A stretch of 64,000 nt of DNA from Rhodobacter sp. (GTDB taxonomy: Bacteria; Pseudomonadota; Alphaproteobacteria; Rhodobacterales; Rhodobacteraceae). The notes beneath the pieces were generated by a model. The model saw nothing but the letters and a program-made list of their open reading frames with translations, was not told where the DNA came from and searched no databases. The stretch lies in contig JADJAB010000017.1 of the NCBI GenBank assembly GCA_016704435.1, positions 21,001 to 85,000 of the forward strand, read 5' to 3'. The position numbers and the translations under genes were made by a program. Positions 33,642 to 41,063 of the stretch are shown in pieces (position 1 is the stretch's first letter; each line of letters opens with the position of its first letter).

Positions 33642-34394
33642 ATGCAGATCTTCGACGCCCTGTTTGCCCCGATCGCCCGCCTTCTGGTGGCGCGTGGCGT
33701 GCTGTTCCCCGATCTGGCCGAGCGGATGAAGGCGCATTACGTCGCCGCTGCATTGACGCAAAGCGGCGGCAGGGCGACCGACAGCCGGGTGTCGGTGATG
33801 ACAGGTCTGCAACGGCGCGATGTCGCGCGGTTGCGTGGCGAGGATGTGAAGGATCGCCGCCCCAACCACCTGTCGCGGCTGGTGGCACTGTGGCAGACCG
33901 GGGCGGATTGGTCCGACGGTGGCCAGCCCCGGCCCCTGCCCCGCGCCGGCGCCGCGCCATCGTTCGAGGCGTTGGCGCAGGCGGTGCGCCGCGACGTGCA
34001 TCCTCGCACCATGCTGGATACGCTGGTTTCCGCGGGAACAGTGACGCTTTCCGACGATGGGCAGACCGTTGCCCTGGTGCAGACCTCATATCAGCCGCTG
34101 GCCGGATCGGACGACCAGCTGGCTTACCTGAGCCGCAATCTGGGCGATCACGCGCAGGCTGCTTTCGAGAACGTGCAGGGCCGCGACCTGCCGCATTTCG
34201 AACGCGCGGTGCATTACTCCGGGCTGACCGAGACACAGGTGGCCGCCCTTGCGGCCCGGTTCAGCGCCGCAGAGATGGCGTTGTTTCGGGAAATCAGCCA
34301 GACTGCGGCCGAGATGAAACGCGGGAATGCCGCCCCCGGCCTGATGCGGTTTCGCGCGGGGGGGTATTTCTACCGGACCGGAGAGCCCGACTGA
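33642..34394 (+). CDS. DUF6502 family protein, probable HTH regulator
   Basis: A 250-residue protein. The N-terminal PIARLLVARGVLFPDLAERM followed by ATDSRVSVMTGLQRRDVARL matches the DUF6502 family and looks like a winged or helix-turn-helix region (residues about 45-65). The C-terminal half is helical (LAYLSRNLGDHAQAAFENVQ, ERAVHYSGLT). It probably binds the twin palindromes in front of it and regulates itself and the vWA gene; this is inference. No Shine-Dalgarno precedes the ATG at 33642, so the mRNA may be nearly leaderless. A small lipoprotein gene starts within its stop codon. Confidence 0.75.
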   Translation: MQIFDALFAPIARLLVARGVLFPDLAERMKAHYVAAALTQSGGRATDSRVSVMTGLQRRDVARLRGEDVKDRRPNHLSRLVALWQTGADWSDGGQPRPLPRAGAAPSFEALAQAVRRDVHPRTMLDTLVSAGTVTLSDDGQTVALVQTSYQPLAGSDDQLAYLSRNLGDHAQAAFENVQGRDLPHFERAVHYSGLTETQVAALAARFSAAEMALFREISQTAAEMKRGNAAPGLMRFRAGGYFYRTGEPD

Positions 34395-34570
34395 TGCGCC
34401 GCCTTGCCGCCCTTTGCGCCGTTCTGGCGCTTGCCGCCTGCACCACGGCCGATCGCCTGCAAGGGCCGGGGGTGGTGGCCGAACCGGTCATGGAAGCGGC
34501 ACCGATGGCCACCGATTGCGCCCCCGGCGAAGGCGACGGCATCGGCGGCACCGGCTGCCAGGTGAACTAG
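34394..34570 (+). CDS. Small lipoprotein with C-terminal GIGGTGC motif
   Basis: A 58-residue protein, MRRLAALCAVLALAACTTAD at the start with the lipobox Cys16. The mature part is short and ends ATDCAPGEGDGIGGTGCQVN, with two Cys framing a Gly-rich GIGGTG motif. The start ATG shares its first base with the stop of the DUF6502 gene (TGATG), so the pair is translationally coupled. It may be an envelope-anchored peptide whose sensor or regulator is the DUF6502 protein. Function unknown. It ends two bases before the convergent dapD stop. Confidence 0.7.
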   Translation: MRRLAALCAVLALAACTTADRLQGPGVVAEPVMEAAPMATDCAPGEGDGIGGTGCQVN

Positions 34571-34572
34571 GA

Positions 34573-35402
34573 TCAGTCGCGCAACAGCTCGTTGATCGAG
34601 GTCTTCGACCGGGTCTGCGCATCGACCTTCTTGACGATCACCGCGCAGTAGAGGCTGATGCCGTTCTTCGACGGCATCGAGCCTGCGACGACGACCGATC
34701 CGGCAGGCACCTCGCCATAGGTCACGGCGCCGGTTTCGCGATCGACGATCTTGGTCGATTGGCCGATGAAGACGCCCATTCCCAACACGCTGCCTTCGCG
34801 GACGATGCAGCCCTCGACCACCTCTGACCGCGCGCCGATGAAGCAGTTGTCCTCGATGATGGTGGGGCCGGCCTGCATCGGCTCCAGCACGCCGCCGATG
34901 CCGACGCCGCCGGAAAGGTGGACGTTCTTGCCGATCTGGGCGCAGGAGCCGACGGTGGCCCAGCCGTCGACCATGCTGCCTTCATCGACATGGGCGCCAA
35001 TGTTGACGAAAGACGGCATCAGCACCACGCCCTTGCCGATGAAGGCCGAGCGGCGGACGATGGAACCGGGGACGGCGCGGAAGCCGGCCTTGCGCCAGTC
35101 GGCGGCGGTCCAGCCGTGGAATTTCGACGGCACCTTGTCCCACCAGTTCGAGCCGCCGTTGGAGCCAGAGATTTCGCACATGTCGGTCAGGCGGAACGAC
35201 AGCAGAGCACCGCCTTCTTCGCCCACTGGTTGACGTGCCAGTGCCCGTCCGCCTGCCGTTCGGCCACGCGCAGCTTGCCGCTGTCCAGCGCGGTCAGGGT
35301 GGCTTCGATCGCGTCGCGGGCCTCGCCCTTGGTGGCGGGGGAGATGCTGTCGCGCGCCACCCACGCGGCTTCGATGGCGGTCTCAAGCGCTGCATTCGAC
35401 AT
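34573..35402 (-). CDS. dapD: 2,3,4,5-tetrahydropyridine-2,6-dicarboxylate N-succinyltransferase DapD (frameshifted)
   Basis: DapD succinylates tetrahydrodipicolinate on the way to lysine and diaminopimelate. MSNAALETAIEAAWVARDSI to HWHVNQWAKKAVL is in one frame. LSFRLTDMCEISGSNGG and the left-handed beta-helix with hexapeptide repeats (GVVLMPSFVNIGAHVDEGSM, GARSEVVEGCIVREGSVLGM) are in another. Two extra bases near 35208 (GTGCTCTGCTG where GTGCTGCTG is expected) explain this, restoring AVLLSFRL. Corrected length is about 275 residues, as normal. The enzyme should be essential, so this break is almost certainly an error in the sequence. Confidence 0.93.
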
Positions 35403-35480
35403 GGGGTTTCCCTTTTCGCGGTTTCGTTCCGATCGAGCGGCCTATAAGCCTTGGGGGAAAGCCACGCAATTGGACAAGAC

Positions 35481-36302
35481 ATGAAAGACGAACCCCGCAC
35501 CCATCCGTTTCGCGATTCCACCCAGGATATGGAAGCGGCAAAGCATATCCCCGACACCGCGCAGACACGGGCGCCGGCCTATCGGCTGGCCTTTGCGGAC
35601 GGCGATTTCCTGACGCGGGAAGAGTTGCGGCCGGTGCGGCTGCAGCTGGAGCTCTTGAAGCCACAGATGATCATGGACGAACGCGGGATCGAATCGACCG
35701 TGGTGATGTTCGGCGGGGCGCGGATCCCGGCGCCCGAGCATCGCGACCAGGCGAAGACCAAGGCGCTGGCCGACCTGTCGCATTACTATGACGAGGCACG
35801 GCGCTTTGCGCGTGTGATGACCGAGCGCAGCCTGGAGACCTATGGCCGCAACTGGGTGATCGTGACCGGCGGCGGCCCCGGCGTGATGGAGGCCGGCAAT
35901 CGCGGCGCGGACGAGGCCGGGGGCCAGTCGATCGGGCTGAACATCGTGCTGCCGCACGAGCAGGCGCCGAACGGCTATGTGACGCCGGACCTGGCGTTCA
36001 ACTTCCACTATTTCGCGATCCGCAAGATGCATTTCCTGATGCGGGCCTGCGCGGTCTGCGTCTTTCCCGGCGGGTTCGGGACGATGGACGAATTGTTCGA
36101 AAGCCTGACGCTGATCCAGACCCAGCGGATGAAGCCGATCCCGTTCCTGCTGTTCGGACGCGACTGGTGGGAGAAAGTGGTGAACTGGAAAATGCTGGCG
36201 GAAGCGGGCGTGATCTCGCCCGAGGATCTGGGGCTGTTCCGCATCGTCGAGACGGCGGAAGAGGCGATTGCCGAGATCGACAGCTGGCCCTGCGTGGGGT
36301 GA
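35481..36302 (+). CDS. TIGR00730 family Rossmann-fold protein (LOG family)
   Basis: A 273-residue protein of the lysine decarboxylase-like LOG family. GNWVIVTGGGPGVMEAGNRG is close to the sequence RNWVIVTGGGPGVMEAGNRG seen here near residue 128, followed by CVFPGGFGTMDELFESLTLI near residue 193. These are the PGGxGTxxE and GGGxGxMxA motifs of nucleotide-monophosphate phosphoribohydrolases (LOG/YgdH). It probably releases a base from a nucleoside monophosphate in the cytoplasm. The N-terminal 80 residues (FRDSTQDMEAAKHIPD) extend beyond the core, as in the longer subgroup. A GGAC-type site precedes the ATG at 35481. Confidence 0.85.
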   Translation: MKDEPRTHPFRDSTQDMEAAKHIPDTAQTRAPAYRLAFADGDFLTREELRPVRLQLELLKPQMIMDERGIESTVVMFGGARIPAPEHRDQAKTKALADLSHYYDEARRFARVMTERSLETYGRNWVIVTGGGPGVMEAGNRGADEAGGQSIGLNIVLPHEQAPNGYVTPDLAFNFHYFAIRKMHFLMRACAVCVFPGGFGTMDELFESLTLIQTQRMKPIPFLLFGRDWWEKVVNWKMLAEAGVISPEDLGLFRIVETAEEAIAEIDSWPCVG

Positions 36303-36330
36303 GCCGTGCCGGGGCGCTGCCCCGGACCCC

Positions 36331-36355
36331 GGAGTATTTGGGCCAAGATGAAGGG
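36331..36355. repeat. Single 'GGAGTATTT' element downstream of the LOG gene
   Basis: GGAGTATTTGGGCCAAGATG followed by AAGGG. Its reverse complement shares CTTCATCTTGGC and AAATACTCC with the element at 27388-27412. It is preceded by a GC-rich stem (GGGGCGCTGCCCC, 36311-36323). It lies between two convergent genes and may belong to their termination region. Confidence 0.6.
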
Positions 36356-36356
36356 C

Positions 36357-37211
36357 TCAGAGCGGGATTCTCAGCCCGTCCGTGCCGATGTGTATCTTGC
36401 CGGAAAAGTGGGGGGTGGTGTCGTTCAGCCAGTCCGCTTCGGTGAACTCGGGGGCGTCCGAAGGGATCAGGTGATGCAGCGCCAGCGCCTTGACGCCGGC
36501 GGCGGCAGCGGTTTTTGCGGCGTCTTCGGCGGTGGTATGGGCACGCAGCCAGTGCCGCATCAGCCGGTCGTCGCCATTGCCGATACGGGCCATCAGCGCG
36601 GGCAGCGCGGGGGCGAGCATGGCTTCGTGGATCAGAAGATCGGCGCCCCACGCGAAAGTTTCCAGCGCCTGCAGACGGGCGGTGTCGCCCGAGAAGACCA
36701 CTGCCTTGTCGGCTGTCTGAAAGCGGTAGGCAAAGCAGTCGGTCAGCGGCGGGTGAAGGGTGCGAATGGCGGTGACGGTCAGCGCGCCGAAGACCATCGG
36801 CGCATCGGGGGTGGTTTCATGGATGCTCACAAGCGCGCGGACATCGGGCCGGCCCTCATCCTCGATCCGCGTTTCGATGTCGAAAGCCATCGAGGCGACG
36901 AAGCCTTGCCAGTAGAGGTCAAGCCCCGGCGGCCCCCATACTTGAACGGACGTTCGCAAACCAGCACACCAGGCGGTGTGCAGCAGGGGCCCGAGTTCAA
37001 GGTAGTGGTCGGAATGCAGATGCGTGATGAAGATCAGCGACAGGTCCTTCAGCGACATGCCCTGGCCGGTGAGGCCGCGCGCGACGCCCAGGCCGCAATC
37101 GACCACCACCCGCTGCCCGCCGAGGTCGAGCAGCGACGACGTCGGCATGGTGGAGCCGGGCCGGATCATCGGCCCGCCCTTGGTGCCCAGAAGGGCGACG
37201 AAATCGCTCAT
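36357..37211 (-). CDS. MBL fold metallo-hydrolase
   Basis: A 284-residue metallo-beta-lactamase-fold enzyme, closest in layout to RNase Z/arylsulfatase-like members. The zinc site THLHSDHY (His64, His66, Asp68, His69) is intact. FSGDTARLQAL supplies the next Asp, LLIHEAMLA a His, and ALHHLIPSDAPEF the last His. ALTVTAIRTLHPPLTDCFAYR is typical of the arylsulfatase or PqqB-like branch. The substrate is unknown. Its start overlaps the aminotransferase gene by four bases, so it probably handles a product or conjugate in the same catabolic route. Confidence 0.85.
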   Translation of the reverse strand: MSDFVALLGTKGGPMIRPGSTMPTSSLLDLGGQRVVVDCGLGVARGLTGQGMSLKDLSLIFITHLHSDHYLELGPLLHTAWCAGLRTSVQVWGPPGLDLYWQGFVASMAFDIETRIEDEGRPDVRALVSIHETTPDAPMVFGALTVTAIRTLHPPLTDCFAYRFQTADKAVVFSGDTARLQALETFAWGADLLIHEAMLAPALPALMARIGNGDDRLMRHWLRAHTTAEDAAKTAAAAGVKALALHHLIPSDAPEFTEADWLNDTTPHFSGKIHIGTDGLRIPL

Positions 37212-38560
37212 AGCGCGGAAAGGCCGGCATCGACCGCCTTCACGATTTCCTGCACATCGGCCGGGGTCAGGATCAGCGGCGGCGACAGGATGATGTTGGG
37301 GCCGGAAACGCGGATCATCGCGCCCGCCTCATATGCGGCTTTCTGGACCTTCCCGGGGGTTGCCTTGTCGGGCGCGGATTTGGTCGCGCGGTCGGAAACC
37401 AGTTCGACCGCGTGCATCAGGCCATGGCCGCCGCGGACGTCGCCGATGGCACTGTGCTTTTCCTTCAGCTTCAGTAGTCCGGCGTGCAGTTCCGCGCCGC
37501 GGGCAGCAGCGTTTTCGTTGACCTTCAGGCGCTGCGTTTCGGCCAGCGTCACCAGGGCGGCAGCAGCGCCGACCGGGTGGCCGGAGTAGGTGTAGCCATG
37601 GCCGATGGCGGCCTTGCCGGTGTCGTCGGTTTCGAACACTTCGGCCACCTGTTCGGCGATCATCACGGCGCCGAAGGGGAAATAGGCATTGGTGATGGCC
37701 TTGGCGCAGCAGGAGAAATCGGGTTTGACGCCCCAAAGGCGGCTGCCGGTCCAGGCGCCGGTGCGGCCGAAGGCGGTGATCACCTCATCGGCGATCAGGA
37801 GGATGCCGTGCTTGCGGCAAAGCTTTTCGACCCCCGGCATGAAACTGGGGTGCGGCGGAATCACGCCGCCGGCGCCAAGCACCGGCTCCATGATGAAGGC
37901 GGCGATTGTGGCCGCGCCCTGGAAGCCGATTTCATCCTCAAGCGCCTGCAGGCACAGCTGTGCCAACCGCACGGGGTCGGTCTCGTTGAAGGGGTTGCGG
38001 TAGGTGTAGGGGGCCGGGATGTGGAAGCAGCCGGGCAGCAGCGGCTCGTAAGCCGAACGGAAGTTCGCATTGCCGTTGACCGAGGCCCCGCCCATGTGGG
38101 TGCCGTGGTAGCCCTTCTTCAGCGACAGGAATTTGGTGCGCCCGGCTTCGCCCCGGATCTTGTGATACTGCCGGGCGAGGCGCAGCGCGGTTTCCACGGA
38201 ATCGCTGCCGCCCGAGGTGAAGAAGGCGCGGGTCAATCCGTCGGGGGCGAAGAAGGTTCGCAGGTCCTCGGCCAGCTCGATCACCTTGTCGTTCGAGGTG
38301 CCCCGGAAGATCGAGTAATAGGGCAGCGCATCCAGTTGCGCGGCGATCGCGTCCTTGATCGGCTGGCAGGAATAGCCGAGGTTGACGTTCCACAGGCCCC
38401 CCACCGCATCCACCACCTCATGCCCGTCGATGTCGCGGATGCGCACGCCATGGGCGCCGGTGACGATGGTGGGCGCGTTCTTCAGGCTGTCGGCGGGCGC
38501 CGTCATCGGGTGCCAGAGCGAGCGCGCGTTGTTCGCCTTGAGAAAATTCTCGTCTTTCAT
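37208..38560 (-). CDS. Class III (omega) aminotransferase
   Basis: A 450-residue PLP enzyme. FLKANNARSLWHPMTAPADS at the N-terminus and GGLWNVNLGYSCQPI match omega-amino acid or amine:pyruvate aminotransferases. FFTSGGSDSVETALRLARQY binds the PLP phosphate, and GILLIADEVITAFGRTG holds the PLP Asp. FSCCAKAITNAYFPFGAVM contains the Schiff-base lysine. It would convert a primary amine to an aldehyde with pyruvate as acceptor. It lies 11 bases after the IclR gene and overlaps the MBL gene, and an aldehyde dehydrogenase is encoded in the divergent operon. Confidence 0.88.
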   Translation of the reverse strand: MKDENFLKANNARSLWHPMTAPADSLKNAPTIVTGAHGVRIRDIDGHEVVDAVGGLWNVNLGYSCQPIKDAIAAQLDALPYYSIFRGTSNDKVIELAEDLRTFFAPDGLTRAFFTSGGSDSVETALRLARQYHKIRGEAGRTKFLSLKKGYHGTHMGGASVNGNANFRSAYEPLLPGCFHIPAPYTYRNPFNETDPVRLAQLCLQALEDEIGFQGAATIAAFIMEPVLGAGGVIPPHPSFMPGVEKLCRKHGILLIADEVITAFGRTGAWTGSRLWGVKPDFSCCAKAITNAYFPFGAVMIAEQVAEVFETDDTGKAAIGHGYTYSGHPVGAAAALVTLAETQRLKVNENAAARGAELHAGLLKLKEKHSAIGDVRGGHGLMHAVELVSDRATKSAPDKATPGKVQKAAYEAGAMIRVSGPNIILSPPLILTPADVQEIVKAVDAGLSAL

Positions 38561-38571
38561 GGCATGTCCTT

Positions 38572-39357
38572 TCAGGCGGCGGCGCGCCAGAGGTTTGCAA
38601 GCTCTGGCGGCAGACGGCCGCCCCAGAGCAATGTAATCCGTGCCCCGGCGCCGGTCACCTCGGCCAGGATTCGGGCGCGCAGGTCGACGGTCATCCGGGG
38701 CACGGGGGTGGCGACGGCCAGAGCGCCGACGCAGGCGGCGCGGGCATCGAACAGCGGTACGGCGATGCCGTGCACGTCGGTTTCAAAGGTGGAGGCGGTT
38801 TCCGAATAACCGTTCGCCCGGATCGCCGGCAGGCGCGCCGACAGCACTTCGGGCGCCGTCTCGGTGGCGGCGGTCAGCCTGGGCAGGGGGGCGGACAGCG
38901 CGTCTTGCTGGGCCGGTCCGGGCAGGAAGGCCAGCACCGCCATGCCGGACGCGGTGGCGTGGAAGGGCAGAAAGTCGGCGTCTTCCATCATCACCTTCAT
39001 GCCGTGCCGGGCGGAATAGGCGAAGGCCAGGGTCTGCAGCCGCCCCGCCACCAGATGCGACATATGTGCGGTCTCTCCGGTAGCCTCGGCCAGCGCGCGC
39101 AGCACCGGCATCGCCGCTTCGCGCGTCGGCACCGCCGCTTCGCGCAAGGAGGCCAGCCGCAGCACCGCCGGGCCAAGCCGGTATTCGCGCGCCGCGCCGG
39201 TCTGTTCGACCAGCCCGCGCGATTCCATTTCGGTCAGCAGGCGGTGACATGTCGCCTTGTTCAACCCGGCCAGACGCGCAATCTCGGACAGCCCGGCCGA
39301 GGGCCGCTGGTGGGTAAAAAGATCAAGCAGATCAAGTGCTTTTCCGACCGTTCCCAT
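38572..39357 (-). CDS. IclR family transcriptional regulator
   Basis: A 261-residue regulator. The N-terminal winged helix is VGKALDLLDLFTHQRPSAGL, SEIARLAGLNKATCHRLLTE, MESRGLVEQTGAAREYRLGP. The C-terminal effector domain follows (HLVAGRLQTLAFAYSARHGM, GYSETASTFETDVHGIAVPL). IclR proteins bind aromatic or organic acids and control divergent catabolic genes. It heads an operon with the aminotransferase and MBL genes and diverges from tctCBA. A perfect TGGTTCA-N5-TGAACCA palindrome in the intergenic region is its probable operator. Confidence 0.92.
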   Translation of the reverse strand: MGTVGKALDLLDLFTHQRPSAGLSEIARLAGLNKATCHRLLTEMESRGLVEQTGAAREYRLGPAVLRLASLREAAVPTREAAMPVLRALAEATGETAHMSHLVAGRLQTLAFAYSARHGMKVMMEDADFLPFHATASGMAVLAFLPGPAQQDALSAPLPRLTAATETAPEVLSARLPAIRANGYSETASTFETDVHGIAVPLFDARAACVGALAVATPVPRMTVDLRARILAEVTGAGARITLLWGGRLPPELANLWRAAA

Positions 39358-39418
39358 TGCCTCGCGCCGATCTGACCAGCCACCCCGCGAAATGCGATAT
39401 CTGGCCCATGCATTTTTG

Positions 39419-39481
39419 TTGACAGATCGGCAGGCAAGCTGTCAATCTGTTTTTCAAACCAATGGTTCAAATAATGAACCA
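39419..39481. promoter_or_regulatory. Operator region between iclR-type gene and tctC
   Basis: TGGTTCAAATAATGAACCA (39463-39481) is a perfect inverted repeat with 7-base arms and a 5-base centre, the shape of an IclR site. A second inverted repeat, TTGACAG (39419-39425) and CTGTCAA (39439-39445), lies upstream with a 13-base spacer. Its left arm contains a consensus -35 box for rightward transcription and its right arm one for leftward transcription. Weak -10 sequences follow in either direction. Confidence 0.65.
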
Positions 39482-39501
39482 ACGCAACAGTGGAGAGCAA
39501 T

Positions 39502-40448
39502 ATGAGAAAGCTTGGCCTGATGGGCGGCGTTCTGGCCGTGGCTTTGGCGGCAATGCCTGGGGCGGTGCTGGCCGAATACCCGGAAAAACCGGTGACCTTC
39601 ATCGTGCCCTGGCCCCCCGGCGATCTGGAAGACGTGCTGACCCGGATGATCGCGGAGGAATTCCAGAACCAGACCGGCGCGCCGGCTGCGGTGGTCAACA
39701 AGCCGGGTGGCGGCGGGGTGGTTGGCGGCATGGAAGTCGCCGGTGCCACGGCCGATGGCTATACCGTCGGCTCGTTCACCGTGGGCATTCCGACCGTCAA
39801 GACCATGGGCGCCGACGCCCAGATCGCGGCCGACGCGCTGGAGCCGGTGGGCATCTTCCTGACCTATCCCTTCCTGATCGCCACAAAGTCCGACGCGCCC
39901 TATTCGACCATGGCAGAGCTGGCCGAATATTCGAAGGCGAACGAGGTGCGGCTGGGCCACTTCGGATATGGCATCGAGCCGACGATGATGACCTTCTTCG
40001 GCATGTCCGAGCTGGGCGGCAAGTTCAGCGCCGAAGCCGCCTTCGACGCGGTGGATTGCAGCACGCTCGCCAATGGCGACGCCGATGTGATCAACACCAC
40101 CGCGCAGCTGGTGCTGTCGTGCCTGGGCGAGATCAAGGTGCTGGCCACCATCACCGGCGAGCGCACGGCGATCACCCCGATGTGGCGACGCTGGGCGAAC
40201 AGGTGCCGGCGCTGGAGGGGTCTTCGCTTTGGAACGGGCTCTTTGTCCCCAAGGGCACCCCGCAAGAGGTGAAGGACAAGATCGCTGCCGCCGCGAAAGA
40301 GGTCGTCATGTCGCCCGCCGCGCAAGAGATTGCCACCACGACCGGCGCGCTGGTCTACTGGCAGGATCAGGCCGCCGCGACCGAGCAGGTGGCCAAGGAC
40401 ATGAAGGGCCTGGCCGAGTTGCGCGAAAAGCTGGGCGTAACCGAGTGA
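39502..40448 (+). CDS. tctC: Tripartite tricarboxylate transporter substrate-binding protein TctC (frameshifted)
   Basis: A periplasmic binding protein of the Bug/TctC family, about 315 residues when corrected. The signal peptide is MRKLGLMGGVLAVALAAMPG followed by AVLAEYPEKPVTFIVPWPPG. AAVVNKPGGGGVVGGMEVAG and HFGYGIEPTMMTFFGMSELG follow. The frame breaks after TGERTAITP; the rest (DVATLGEQVPALEGSSLWNG, FVPKGTPQEVKDKIAAAAKE) is in another frame. The run of four C at 40174-40177 should probably be five. Ligands of this family are usually carboxylates, here perhaps an aromatic acid given the neighbours. Confidence 0.9.
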
Positions 40449-40456
40449 TCTGAACC

Positions 40457-40481
40457 GGGCGCGCCCATTCGCGGCGCGCCC
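40457..40481 (+). terminator. Hairpin between tctC and tctB
   Basis: GGGCGCGCC (40457-40465) and GGCGCGCCC (40473-40481) form a perfect 9-base stem with a 7-base loop, followed by TTTCCT. It lies inside the operon, nine bases after the tctC stop. Such hairpins often lower downstream expression or protect the binding-protein mRNA, allowing more TctC than TctB and TctA. Confidence 0.65.
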
Positions 40482-40502
40482 TTTCCTATTCGGGGGGCGG
40501 CA

Positions 40503-41054
40503 ATGTCGGCGGAACCGGAGGCACGGGCGAACCGGCTGGAAAGCCTTGCGCTGTCGATCATCTTCGCGGCGCTGTCCACGGGCCTGCTGGCGCTGATCGC
40601 GGTGGCGACGAAATCCGGCCCGGCCTCGGCCGGCTGGTGGACGCGGCCCTGGCTGATGCCGGCCGTCGCCCTGACCATCCTTGCCGCCGCCAATCTGGTC
40701 ACCCTGTGGCGCGAGGTGACCGACCTGCGCGCCCGCCCGCCATCGCCTGACGAAGCGACCGAAGGCTGGACCGCGCTGCTGGGCTGGCTGCGGCCGCTGG
40801 AGTATCTGGGCTATTTCGCCGCCTATCTCTGGGGCATCCTGCATCTGGGCTATTTCGCGGCCACGCTGGTCTTTGTCTTCTTCCTCATGTGGCGCGCGGG
40901 CCTGCACGCGCCGCGCTGGCAGTTGGCGGGGCTGGGGTTGGTGCTGTTCATGATCGGGGTCTTCCGCTTTGGCCTGGGCGTCTGGATGCCCGCCCCTGCC
41001 CTTTATGACCTGTTCCCCGATGCGCTGCGCAGCGCATTGATCCGCTGGTTCTAG
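40503..41054 (+). CDS. tctB: Tripartite tricarboxylate transporter small membrane protein TctB
   Basis: A 183-residue inner-membrane protein with four hydrophobic segments: LALSIIFAALSTGLLALIAV, WLMPAVALTILAAANLVTLW, LGYFAAYLWGILHLGYFAAT and FVFFLMWRAGLHAPRW with a final segment. The order and size match TctB. It forms the membrane complex with TctA. It is the second gene of tctCBA with a GGGGGGCGGCA ribosome binding region and lies 12 bases before tctA. Confidence 0.85.
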   Translation: MSAEPEARANRLESLALSIIFAALSTGLLALIAVATKSGPASAGWWTRPWLMPAVALTILAAANLVTLWREVTDLRARPPSPDEATEGWTALLGWLRPLEYLGYFAAYLWGILHLGYFAATLVFVFFLMWRAGLHAPRWQLAGLGLVLFMIGVFRFGLGVWMPAPALYDLFPDALRSALIRWF

Positions 41055-41063
41055 GGGCAGGTG

